From an uncultured Faecalibacterium sp. (GTDB lineage Bacteria > Bacillota > Clostridia > Oscillospirales > Ruminococcaceae), in assembly GCA_900551435.1 (NCBI GenBank), contig URVW01000018.1, positions 1 through 35,773 of the forward strand: DNA of 35,773 nucleotides, in the 5' to 3' direction. Positions 22,061 through 30,624 of this stretch are shown here, one piece after another. Below the pieces are notes generated by a model. That model was given only the letters and a program-made list of their open reading frames with translations, had not been told where the DNA came from and did no database searches. A program made the position numbers and the translations under genes. Each line of letters opens with the position of its first letter. Within the stretch, counting starts at the first letter, position 1.

Positions 22061-24145
22061 ATGAAATACGCAAGCAACAACATCCGCAATATCTTGATTG
22101 CAGGCCATGCCGGCAGCGGCAAAACGACGCTGACTGAGGCATTGGTCTATTTTTCGGGCGCGGCAGAGCGTATGGGTCGCGTTGAGGACGGCACCACGAT
22201 TTCGGACTTTGACCCTGAGGAAGCAAAGCGCAAGGCCAGCCTGTCGGCGTCGGTCGTCCCCGTGGAGTACGACGGCATCAAGTACAATCTGATCGATGCC
22301 CCGGGCCTGTTTGACTTCGAAGCCGGTGAGTATGAGGGCATCCGCGCCGCAGAGAGCGTGCTGGTGTGCGTGTCCGGCCGCAGCGGCGTGACCGTTGGCG
22401 CAGAAAAGGCGTTCCAGCTGGCCCGCAAGAACGGCAAGGCCACCATGGTCTTTATCAGCAAGTGCGACCTCGAAAATGCCAACTACTTCAAGATCCTCGA
22501 GGATATGAAGATCAAGTTCGGCTCCACCGTCTGCCCCTGTGTCGTTCCGGCAAAATTGGACGATGGCACGCCGGTGTACATCAACCTGTTCAGCCAGAAA
22601 GCGTTCAAGTATGAGAGCGGCAAACAGATTCAGGTGGACCTGCCCGACATCGGCCACCGTTTCCAGGGCCTGATCGAGGCCATGAGCGAAGCCATCGCCG
22701 AGACGGACGACGAGCTGATGGAGAAGTTCTTCGGCGGCGAACCCTTCACGACCGAAGAGATCGTCGAGGGTATGCGCAAGGGCGTCAAGGACGGCCTGAT
22801 CACCCCCGTGTTCTGCGGAAGCGCGGTCAACCAGCAGGCGCTGGATATGCTGCTGTTCAATATGCATAAGCTGCTGCCCAGCCCGGAGCACGATTCCGGC
22901 ACGATGGCCGAGGATGCCAATAGTGAGCCGGTCGAGCTGCACTGCACTGAGTCGGAGCCGACGGCGGCCTACGTCTTTAAGACTGTGGCGGACCCGTTCG
23001 TGGGCAAGTTGAGCTATCTGCGCGTCATCAGCGGCAAGGTCACAGCGGGTGCTGCCCTGACCAATGCCCGCACGGGTGATGTGGAAAAGATCAACAAACC
23101 GCTGACCATCGTTGGCAAGAAGCAGGTCGAGAATGACGGCATCGGCGCGGGCGATATCGGCGCCGTGGCAAAGCTGGTCAGCGCAAAGACCGGCGATACC
23201 CTCTGCGATGCATCCCGCGTGGTCAAGCTGCCCGCACCGGTGTTCCCGCTGCCCAGCCTGTTCATGGCCGTCACCGTGGCGAAGAAGGGCGACGAGGGCA
23301 AGATCAGCAGCGCGCTGGCCCGCCTGATGGAAGAGGATCCCACCCTGAGCTATGAGAACAACGCCGAGACGCACCAGCAGATCATCGGCGGTCTGGGCGA
23401 ACAGCATCTGGATGTCGTCAAGGCCAAGCTGAAGAATAAGTTTGGCGTCGAGATCGGTCTGGAAGCTCCGCGCATCGCTTACCGCGAGTCCATCCGCAAG
23501 GCTTGCCAGAAGCAGGGCCGTCATAAGAAGCAGACCGGCGGTCATGGCCAGTTCGGCGATGTCGTCATCAACTTTGAGCCGTGCGACAGCGAGCAGGTCG
23601 TCTTTGAAGAGAAAGTCTTTGGCGGCAGCGTCCCGAAGAACTTCTTCCCGGCTGTCGAAAAGGGCGTTCGCCTTGCCGCTGAAAAGGGTGTTCTGGCGGG
23701 TTATCCCGTGGTCGGCCTGAAGGCCACCCTGCTGGATGGCAGCTACCACCCGGTCGACAGCTCCGAAATGGCCTTCATCATGGCCGCAAAGCTGGCCTAC
23801 AAGGCCGCAATGCCCGAAGCCGGCCCCGTCATTCTGGAACCCATCCACACCCTGAAGGCGCACGTTCCCAACGACAACACCGGTGACATCATGGGCGATG
23901 TGACCAAGCGCCGCGGCCGTGTTCTGGGCATGGAGCCGGACGAGGACGGTCTGCAGACCATCATTGCTGAAGTGCCGCTGGCTGAGCTGAGCAACTTCAC
24001 CACCTTCATCCGTCAGACCACGCAGGGCCGCGGCTGGTTCACCACCGAGTTCGCCCGCTACGAGATCCTGCCTGAGATGCTGGTCCCGTCTGTGGTCGAA
24101 CAGGCCAAGAAGTTGGGCAACCTCGACGAGGCAGCAGACGATTAA
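22061..24145 (+). CDS. EF-G-like translational GTPase (divergent paralogue)
   Basis: The 694 residues have the complete EF-G layout: G domain, domain II, and domains III-V ending in GDIMGDVTKRRGRVLGME and a C-terminal FARYEILPE. G1 is GHAGSGKT at 15-22. G3 is DAPG instead of DTPG, and G4 is SKCD instead of NKxD. The switch I sequence KRKASLSAS replaces the usual ERGITI. These changes separate it from the housekeeping translocase and place it with the EF-G-like proteins that accompany the main EF-G in many Firmicutes. GAGGG precedes ATG 22061; an in-frame start at 21983 lies within the promoter region. Monocistronic. Whether it still acts in translocation is unknown. Confidence 0.88.
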   Translation: MKYASNNIRNILIAGHAGSGKTTLTEALVYFSGAAERMGRVEDGTTISDFDPEEAKRKASLSASVVPVEYDGIKYNLIDAPGLFDFEAGEYEGIRAAESVLVCVSGRSGVTVGAEKAFQLARKNGKATMVFISKCDLENANYFKILEDMKIKFGSTVCPCVVPAKLDDGTPVYINLFSQKAFKYESGKQIQVDLPDIGHRFQGLIEAMSEAIAETDDELMEKFFGGEPFTTEEIVEGMRKGVKDGLITPVFCGSAVNQQALDMLLFNMHKLLPSPEHDSGTMAEDANSEPVELHCTESEPTAAYVFKTVADPFVGKLSYLRVISGKVTAGAALTNARTGDVEKINKPLTIVGKKQVENDGIGAGDIGAVAKLVSAKTGDTLCDASRVVKLPAPVFPLPSLFMAVTVAKKGDEGKISSALARLMEEDPTLSYENNAETHQQIIGGLGEQHLDVVKAKLKNKFGVEIGLEAPRIAYRESIRKACQKQGRHKKQTGGHGQFGDVVINFEPCDSEQVVFEEKVFGGSVPKNFFPAVEKGVRLAAEKGVLAGYPVVGLKATLLDGSYHPVDSSEMAFIMAAKLAYKAAMPEAGPVILEPIHTLKAHVPNDNTGDIMGDVTKRRGRVLGMEPDEDGLQTIIAEVPLAELSNFTTFIRQTTQGRGWFTTEFARYEILPEMLVPSVVEQAKKLGNLDEAADD

Positions 24146-24167
24146 ACCTTAAATTCAGACATCTTCA

Positions 24168-24206
24168 AGCCCTGTCGGCAATTCCCTCTGCCGGTGGGGC
24201 TTTTTT
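24168..24206 (+). terminator. Intrinsic terminator of the EF-G-like gene
   Basis: AGCCCTGTCGGCA pairs with TGCCGGTGGGGCT (with G-T pairs), 8-base loop, TTTTTT tail. Confidence 0.85.
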
Positions 24207-24240
24207 GCGGCTTTTTTGCAATGCAGGGCCGTCGTTTTTA

Positions 24241-24269
24241 TTGACAATATCCCGGCTTGCCATTATAAT
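24241..24269 (+). promoter_or_regulatory. Consensus promoter of greA-lysS
   Basis: TTGACA, 17-base spacer, TATAAT: all twelve consensus positions match. High expression is expected. Confidence 0.92.
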
Positions 24270-24341
24270 AGAACAGTCAAAATAGCACTCGTGCGCGGCT
24301 TTGCGGCTGCGCCAATTCAATAGACAAGGAGAGATTCCCAA

Positions 24342-24827
24342 ATGGCACAAGAAATCAAGATGTCCGCTGCTGGCCTGAAGGCTGTGCAGGAGGAACTGGA
24401 ATACCTCAAGACGGTCCGCCGCAAGGAGCTGGCAGAAGAGATCAAGGAAGCCCGCAGCCACGGCGACCTGTCCGAGAACAGCGAGTACGATGAGGCCAAG
24501 AACACGCAGGGTCTGGTCGAGAACCGCATCACCGAGCTGGAGCAGATGGTCAAGAACGCTGTTGTCATCGATGAGAGCGAGCTGAGCGTCGAGAATGTTG
24601 CAGTCGGTACGCATGTCACCATCCGCATGACCGGTGAGGACGAGACCGAGGAATATGATATCGTCGGCCGCACCGAGGCAGACCCCCTGAAGGGCAAGAT
24701 CAGCGACGAAAGCCCCGTGGGCCATGGTCTGCTGGGCAAGGCTGTCGGCGAGAAGGCAGAAGTTCTGCTGCCCACCGGCCACACCGTCGAGTACACCGTG
24801 CTGAGCATCACCCACGCAGCCAACTAA
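24342..24827 (+). CDS. greA: Transcription elongation factor GreA
   Basis: Binds the RNA polymerase secondary channel and stimulates cleavage of backtracked RNA. Its 161 residues are the family's usual length. The N-terminal coiled coil (~10-75) carries the acidic tip in HGDLSENSEYDEAK with the Asp-Glu pair needed for cleavage. The C-terminal FKBP-like domain shows ISDESPVGHGLLGKAVGE near 120-138. AAGGAGAG precedes the start. lysS begins 20 bases after it, the common Firmicutes greA-lysS order. Confidence 0.97.
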   Translation: MAQEIKMSAAGLKAVQEELEYLKTVRRKELAEEIKEARSHGDLSENSEYDEAKNTQGLVENRITELEQMVKNAVVIDESELSVENVAVGTHVTIRMTGEDETEEYDIVGRTEADPLKGKISDESPVGHGLLGKAVGEKAEVLLPTGHTVEYTVLSITHAAN

Positions 24828-24847
24828 GCGGAAAACGGGAGGAAGCA

Positions 24848-26359
24848 ATGGAAGAGCAAAAGAGAAATCCCGCCGCAGGTCTGAGCGAGAGCGAGCAGGT
24901 GCAGGTGCGCCGTCAGAAGCTGGCGGACCTGCAGGCCGCTGGCAATGACCCGTTCACCCTGACCAAGTTCCCGCAGGATGCCTATTCTCAGGCCCTGAAG
25001 GACGAGTTCAAGGACCTGCCCAATGAGACGGACTCCGGCAAGAAGGTCGCGCTGGCGGGCCGTATGATGTCCAAGCGCGTCATGGGCAAGGCAAGCTTTG
25101 CCCACCTGCGCGACGATCAGGGCGATATCCAGCTGTACGTCCGCCGCGACGAGCTGGGCGATGAGCCGTATGCAGCGTTCAAGAAGCTGGACGTGGGTGA
25201 TATCATCGGCGTCAAGGGCGAAGTGTTCCGCACCAAGACCGGCGAACTGAGCGTTCGCGCTGAGGAGATCACCCTGCTGGCTAAGAGTCTGCGCCCCCTG
25301 CCTGAGAAGTTCCACGGCCTGACCGATACCGAGACCCGTTATCGTCAGCGCTATGTGGACCTGATCGCAAATCCCGAGGTCAAGCAGACCTTCGTGAAGC
25401 GCAGCCAGATTTTGAAAGAAATTCGCGCTTATCTGGACGAGAAGGGCTTCTTGGAGGTCGATACCCCCATCCTGACTCCGTTTGAGATCGGTGCATCGGC
25501 CCGTCCCTTCTACACCCACCACAACACCTTGAACATGGACATGGTCCTGCGCATCGAGACGGAGCTGTATCTGAAGCGCCTGATCGTCGGCGGCATGGAC
25601 CGCGTGTACGAAGTGGGCCGCATCTTCCGCAACGAGGGCATGGACCCCAAGCACAACCCCGAGTTCACCACCATCGAGCTGTATCAGGCTTTCACCGATT
25701 TCCACGGCATGATGGATCTGGTCGAGGAGCTGTATAAGCGCCTTGCTCTCAAGATCTGCGGCAGTTTGGAGATCACCTATCAGGGCAAGCAGATCGATAT
25801 GGGCCACTGGGAGCGCCTGACCATGATCGAGGCTGTCAAGAAGTATTCCGGCGTGGACTTCAACGACTGGAAGAACGACGAGGACGCCATCGCGGCGGCC
25901 AAGGAGCACCATGTTGAGCTGCCGGAAGTCCCGACCAAGGGCGCGATCCTGGCCGAGTTCTTCGATGCATTTGTCGAGGATAAGCTCATCCAGCCCACCT
26001 TCATCTACGATTATCCCGTCGAGATCAGCCCGCTGGCAAAGCGCAAGCCCAACGATCCCGCCTTCACCGAGCGCTTCGAGTATTTCATCGACTGCACCGA
26101 GTACGGCAACGCCTTCAGCGAGCTGAACGACCCCATCGACCAGAAGGGCCGCTTCGAGCGTCAGGTCGCCGAGCGCAAGGCCATCGAGCCGGACTGCAAG
26201 GCTCAGGTCGATTACGATTATGTCAACGCTCTGGAGTACGGTCTGCCTCCCACGGGCGGCCTCGGCTTCGGTGTGGACCGCCTCGTGATGCTCCTCACCG
26301 ACAGCGCATCGATCCGAGACGTTCTGCTGTTCCCCACGATGAAGCCGATTGAGCAGTAA
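24848..26359 (+). CDS. lysS: Lysyl-tRNA synthetase (class II)
   Basis: Charges tRNA-Lys. Its 503 residues consist of an N-terminal OB-fold anticodon domain (~55-160) and a class II catalytic core. The motif 2 region is VYEVGRIFRNEGMDPKHNPEFT near 257-278 and motif 3 is GLGFGVDRLVMLLT near 472-485. The 500-residue length is standard. GGGAGG precedes the start. It is the last gene of the GC-rich backbone; composition changes just after its stop. Confidence 0.97.
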   Translation: MEEQKRNPAAGLSESEQVQVRRQKLADLQAAGNDPFTLTKFPQDAYSQALKDEFKDLPNETDSGKKVALAGRMMSKRVMGKASFAHLRDDQGDIQLYVRRDELGDEPYAAFKKLDVGDIIGVKGEVFRTKTGELSVRAEEITLLAKSLRPLPEKFHGLTDTETRYRQRYVDLIANPEVKQTFVKRSQILKEIRAYLDEKGFLEVDTPILTPFEIGASARPFYTHHNTLNMDMVLRIETELYLKRLIVGGMDRVYEVGRIFRNEGMDPKHNPEFTTIELYQAFTDFHGMMDLVEELYKRLALKICGSLEITYQGKQIDMGHWERLTMIEAVKKYSGVDFNDWKNDEDAIAAAKEHHVELPEVPTKGAILAEFFDAFVEDKLIQPTFIYDYPVEISPLAKRKPNDPAFTERFEYFIDCTEYGNAFSELNDPIDQKGRFERQVAERKAIEPDCKAQVDYDYVNALEYGLPPTGGLGFGVDRLVMLLTDSASIRDVLLFPTMKPIEQ

Positions 26360-26421
26360 GATGCAAAAATTGACTTATATTCGTTGAAAATCATAATATG
26401 TGATACTGGAGCAATGTGAAT

Positions 26422-26442
26422 TTACCACCAACTTACCACCAA
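26422..26442. repeat. Direct repeat of TTACCACCAA at the island boundary
   Basis: Two copies of TTACCACCAA separated by one base lie between the lysS stop and its terminator, where base composition starts to fall. This may be part of an integration site, but no second copy is seen elsewhere in the window. Confidence 0.3.
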
Positions 26443-26490
26443 ATTTGATAATTTACATCAGTAAAACGGAAAGCAGCCTACAATAAACAC

Positions 26491-26545
26491 AAGCACCCCT
26501 GCCAATGAAATGTGCGATGACACATAGATTGGCAGGGGTGCTTTT
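26491..26545 (+). terminator. Intrinsic terminator of greA-lysS
   Basis: A 16-bp perfect stem AAGCACCCCTGCCAAT and its complement around a 21-base loop, followed by TTTT. It lies 131 bases after the lysS stop. Confidence 0.88.
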
Positions 26546-26595
26546 CATGCTTGGAAGATATTAAGAGCATTTCGAAAAAATACTGATATGTCTTG

Positions 26596-26624
26596 TTGCC
26601 CACCGAATCAAGTCGTGGTATAGT
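26596..26624 (+). promoter_or_regulatory. Promoter of the hsdRMS operon
   Basis: TTGCCC, 17-base spacer, TATAGT, about 105 bases before hsdR. Confidence 0.6.
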
Positions 26625-26729
26625 AATAATTGGAGTAGTTTAACCTTAAAGGTCGTTGCGGCATACAACTTCCGATAATATTGATTATCTGGAAGTTTTC
26701 GGGATTCTACAATGCAGGAGGTTGTCTGT

Positions 26730-29108
26730 ATGGCGGTGCTTTCAAAGAGTCAAATGTCCGAAGAAGATATTAAGTTTCACTACATCACACCCGCAATCAC
26801 GGCAAAGTGGAACAACCAGCACATCACGCTGGAAACAAAAATCACAGATGGCCGTATCAATCTCAAAGGTAACATTGTGGCCCGTGAAAAGCCGAAACGT
26901 GCAGACTATGTGCTTTACCTGAGCGCGAATAATCCGATTGCCATTGTTGAAGCAAAAGACAACAATCATACGGTTTCCCACGGATTGCAACAGGCCATGA
27001 CCTATGCGCAGATGTTGGATGTTCCGTTTGCCTTTAGCTCAAATGGGGATGGCTTTGCAGAACATGACTTCTTGACGGGCAAAGAACGCACCTTTGGCCT
27101 TGACGAATTCCCAACAGAAGAAGAACTGGTTGAACGGTACAAAGCCAGTGTAAACAATGGAGCTGGTTTGACGGATGTACAGGAGAAAATGATTGCACAG
27201 CCGTATTATAGCAGCCAGAAAACTTACCCACCGCGCTATTACCAGCGCATTGCCATCAATCGTACATTGGACGCGATTGCAAAAGGGCAAAATCGGCTTT
27301 TGCTGGTAATGGCAACTGGTACAGGTAAAACTTATACGGCATTTCAAATTGTGTATCGGCTGCTCAAAAGTGGCTTAAAGAAAAAGATTCTTTATCTTGC
27401 AGACCGCAACAATCTTGTTGACCAGTCTATCCAACAGGACTTTGCGCCGCTGGAAAAGGTCATTCATAAGGTGAATTTTTCTAAGGACGACCCTCGCACA
27501 ATTACTTCTTATGAGGTCTATTTTTCTCTCTATCAGCAGCTTGCAGGAAAGAACGAAGAACAGGATGAGAACGCCGAAAATGCACTCGATAAGCTGTCAC
27601 AGCTCTTTAGCCCGGATTTCTTTGACCTGATTATTGTCGATGAGTGTCACCGAGGCTCTGCGAAGAAAGAAAGTAATTGGCGCAAAATTCTGGAATATTT
27701 TGCCTCTGCTACGCAAATCGGCATGACTGCTACGCCTAAAGAAACCAAATATGTTTCAAACATCGACTATTTTGGCGAACCCATCTATACTTACAGCCTG
27801 AAAGAAGGAATCGAGGACGGTTTTCTTGCGCCTTTTAAAGTAATCAATGTTATGACGGACATTGGTGAGGGATGGCGTCCTCGCAAGGGCCAGCGCGATA
27901 TTTACGGAAACGAAATCGAAGATCGCATTTATACAAATAGCGATTACGACTACAACATCATTATAGAAGATCGTATCAATCAAGTTGCTACTGAAATCAC
28001 GCGGTACTTGAAAAGTACCGACCGTATGGCCAAAACCATCGTGTTCTGCCCAACCGAAGAAGCGGCAGAGCGTATGCGGATGGCTTTGGCAAACCAGAAC
28101 GCTGACATGGTGAAGCAGAATCCCGATTATGTTGTCCGCATTACAGGCAGCGATACTTATGGAAAGAGTAAGCTGGATTATTTTATCTCTGTTGGCTCGA
28201 AATATCCTGTTATTGCGACTACCTCCAAGCTGCTCTCCACGGGTTCGGATTGCAAGATGACAAAGCTGATTGTTTTGGATGAAATGATTGGCTCTATGAC
28301 TGAATTCAAGCAGATCATTGGCCGCGGAACCCGTCTGCGCGAAAAAGAAGGCAAGACCCATTTTGTTGTGATGGATTTCCGAAATGTGAGCCGACTTTTT
28401 GCGGACCCGGATTGGGATGGTCCGATTGAAATGAACGAGGACTTCGATTCCGAAAAAGAGAACGATAAGCCCGTACCGAAAAAGGGCTCAGGAACATCTG
28501 ACCCTCCCACGCCGCCAGACCCCAAGAAACCCAAACCAATCGTTGATAAAGACGGCTGTCGGGTGGAGATCATCTACAAAACGGTTTCTATTTATGATGC
28601 AGGCGGGAAACTGCTCCGGCAGGAAAGCATTATTGACTACACGAAAGAAAATATCCGTGGCTCGTACGCTTCACTGGACAATTTTATCCGTCAATGGTCT
28701 GCTGAAGAAAAGAAAGAAAAAATCCGGGAGCTTCTTTTGGAGCATGGTATTGACCTTGAAGCACTAAAGGCCGACCAGAACATGACGGATGTGGACGACT
28801 TTGACTTTATCTGCCATGTTGCGTTTGATAAAAAGCCTTTGACGCGCAGAGAACGAGCAGAAAATGTCAAAAAACGCGACTTTCTAAGCAAATACAGCGG
28901 TGCAGCAAGAGATGTTTTGGAGGCACTTCTGGACAAGTATATGAATACTGGCATTTATGAAATTGAGAAAACGGAAATTCTGCGGCTTGACCCGTTCTTG
29001 AAAATGGGCAAGCCCCAAAAGATTGCCTCCTACTTTGGTGGGAAAGACGGGTATCTGAAAGCTGTTAAGGAACTGGAACAGGCAATCTATGAAGGAGAAA
29101 TTGCATAA
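26730..29108 (+). CDS. hsdR: Type I restriction enzyme, motor/nuclease subunit R
   Basis: The translocating and cleaving subunit of the HsdR2M2S complex. Its 792 residues begin with a PD-(D/E)xK nuclease domain, seen as IVEAKD at ~72-77 followed by QQAMTYAQML. The superfamily 2 helicase motor shows motif I ATGTGKT at 195-201, motif II DECHRG at 304-309, motif III MTATPKE near 331 and motif VI IGRGTRLRE near 530. The length and C-terminal helical part fit the EcoAI/EcoEI-like branch. I chose ATG 26730 because AGGAGG lies eight bases upstream; ATG 26712 is in frame but has no such site. hsdM follows after two bases. Composition is lower in GC than the left-hand genes. Confidence 0.95.
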   Translation: MAVLSKSQMSEEDIKFHYITPAITAKWNNQHITLETKITDGRINLKGNIVAREKPKRADYVLYLSANNPIAIVEAKDNNHTVSHGLQQAMTYAQMLDVPFAFSSNGDGFAEHDFLTGKERTFGLDEFPTEEELVERYKASVNNGAGLTDVQEKMIAQPYYSSQKTYPPRYYQRIAINRTLDAIAKGQNRLLLVMATGTGKTYTAFQIVYRLLKSGLKKKILYLADRNNLVDQSIQQDFAPLEKVIHKVNFSKDDPRTITSYEVYFSLYQQLAGKNEEQDENAENALDKLSQLFSPDFFDLIIVDECHRGSAKKESNWRKILEYFASATQIGMTATPKETKYVSNIDYFGEPIYTYSLKEGIEDGFLAPFKVINVMTDIGEGWRPRKGQRDIYGNEIEDRIYTNSDYDYNIIIEDRINQVATEITRYLKSTDRMAKTIVFCPTEEAAERMRMALANQNADMVKQNPDYVVRITGSDTYGKSKLDYFISVGSKYPVIATTSKLLSTGSDCKMTKLIVLDEMIGSMTEFKQIIGRGTRLREKEGKTHFVVMDFRNVSRLFADPDWDGPIEMNEDFDSEKENDKPVPKKGSGTSDPPTPPDPKKPKPIVDKDGCRVEIIYKTVSIYDAGGKLLRQESIIDYTKENIRGSYASLDNFIRQWSAEEKKEKIRELLLEHGIDLEALKADQNMTDVDDFDFICHVAFDKKPLTRRERAENVKKRDFLSKYSGAARDVLEALLDKYMNTGIYEIEKTEILRLDPFLKMGKPQKIASYFGGKDGYLKAVKELEQAIYEGEIA

Positions 29109-29110
29109 CA

Positions 29111-30601
29111 ATGGGAAATTTATCGAATTTTGTGAAGCGTGTCCGCGATATTATGCGGAACGATGCAGGCATCAATGGTGATGCACAGCGCATTGAGCAG
29201 ATTGCATGGATGCTCTTTCTGAAAGTATATGATTCTAAAGAAGATGAGTGGAATACGACTTTTGACAGCAAGGAATCATATCAATCCATAATTCCCGAGT
29301 CTTGCCGCTGGCGCAACTGGGCGCACGCTAAAAACGGGAAAGGTATGACGGGCGATACTCTCTTGGAATTTGTCAACAATACGCTGTTCCCCACCTTGAA
29401 AAAGCTGCCTGTGGACGCTTCTACGCCCATCAAAAAAGCAATCGTGCAGACTACCTTTGCAGATGCAAACAACTACATGAAAGATGGCGTTTTGCTTCGA
29501 CAAATCATAAATGAAATTGATGATATCAAATTTGACGAATATGAAGATAGTCGAGTATTTGCTGGAATCTATGAAACAATTTTAAGGGAGTTACAAAGTG
29601 CCGGTTCTGCTGGCGAATTCTATACGCCACGCGCTGTTACTGATTTTATGGCGCAGATGATCGACCCGCAAATCGGTGAAAAGATGGCCGATTTTGCCTG
29701 CGGCACAGGTGGCTTTCTTACCAGCTGGCTGAAAGTTTTGCGTCAAAAAATTCAAACAACAACTGACGAGAACCTGTGTAATAATTCCATTTACGGAGTT
29801 GAAAAGAAACAGTTTCCGTATATTCTTTGCATCACTAATATGCTGCTGCATGATGTGGATGTGCCGCAGGTGTTCCATGATAACACACTTCTCCGAGATG
29901 TTCTGGACTATACCGAGGACGATCAGGTAGACGTTATCTTGATGAATCCTCCCTATGGTGGGTCGGAAAAGCCGGAAATTAAGAACCATTTTCCGGCTGA
30001 CCTTGCCAGCAGCGAAACGGCTGACCTGTTCATGTCCGTTATTATGTATCGACTGAAGGAAAATGGCCGCGCAGCTGTCATTCTGCCGGATGGCTTCCTG
30101 TTTGGCACAGACAATGCCAAAGTAGCAATCAAGACGAAGCTGTTCTCTGAGTTCAATGTCCATACCATCATCCGTATGCCGGGTAGTGTGTTCTCCCCAT
30201 ATACATCGATTACGACCAACATTTTGTTCTTTGACCATACTGGCCCGACAGAGGAAACCTGGTTCTATCGTCTGGATATGCCGAAAGGCTACAAGCATTT
30301 CAGCAAGACCAAGCCTATGAAGTTGGAACACTTTGCCCCTGCGGTAGAATGGTGGAGAGACCGCAAAGAAATTCAGTTGGACGGGTTTGACAAGGCCAAA
30401 AAGTATACCGTGCAGGAAATCAAAGACCGCAACTACAATATTGATTTGTGTGGCTATCCGCATGAGGAAGAGGAAATCTTACCGCCCAAGGAGCTGATTC
30501 AGCAGTATCAGGAGAAGCGCGCCAGCCTGAACGCAGACATTGACCGAATCCTTGCTCAGATCACGGAGATTTTGGGCATTGACCTTGATGCACAAGACTG
30601 A
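29111..30601 (+). CDS. hsdM: Type I DNA methyltransferase subunit M (N6-adenine)
   Basis: Methylates adenine in the sequence chosen by HsdS and forms the modification core of the complex. Its 496 residues have an N-terminal helical HsdM_N domain (~1-140). The catalytic domain shows the AdoMet motif I FACGTGGFL at ~195-203 and the motif IV NPPYGG at 279-284. The C-terminus ends in a coiled coil that contacts HsdS. AAGGAG inside the end of hsdR precedes ATG 29111, so translation is coupled. hsdS starts 23 bases after its stop. Confidence 0.96.
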   Translation: MGNLSNFVKRVRDIMRNDAGINGDAQRIEQIAWMLFLKVYDSKEDEWNTTFDSKESYQSIIPESCRWRNWAHAKNGKGMTGDTLLEFVNNTLFPTLKKLPVDASTPIKKAIVQTTFADANNYMKDGVLLRQIINEIDDIKFDEYEDSRVFAGIYETILRELQSAGSAGEFYTPRAVTDFMAQMIDPQIGEKMADFACGTGGFLTSWLKVLRQKIQTTTDENLCNNSIYGVEKKQFPYILCITNMLLHDVDVPQVFHDNTLLRDVLDYTEDDQVDVILMNPPYGGSEKPEIKNHFPADLASSETADLFMSVIMYRLKENGRAAVILPDGFLFGTDNAKVAIKTKLFSEFNVHTIIRMPGSVFSPYTSITTNILFFDHTGPTEETWFYRLDMPKGYKHFSKTKPMKLEHFAPAVEWWRDRKEIQLDGFDKAKKYTVQEIKDRNYNIDLCGYPHEEEEILPPKELIQQYQEKRASLNADIDRILAQITEILGIDLDAQD

Positions 30602-30624
30602 GCCATATAGATAAGGAAGAAAAA

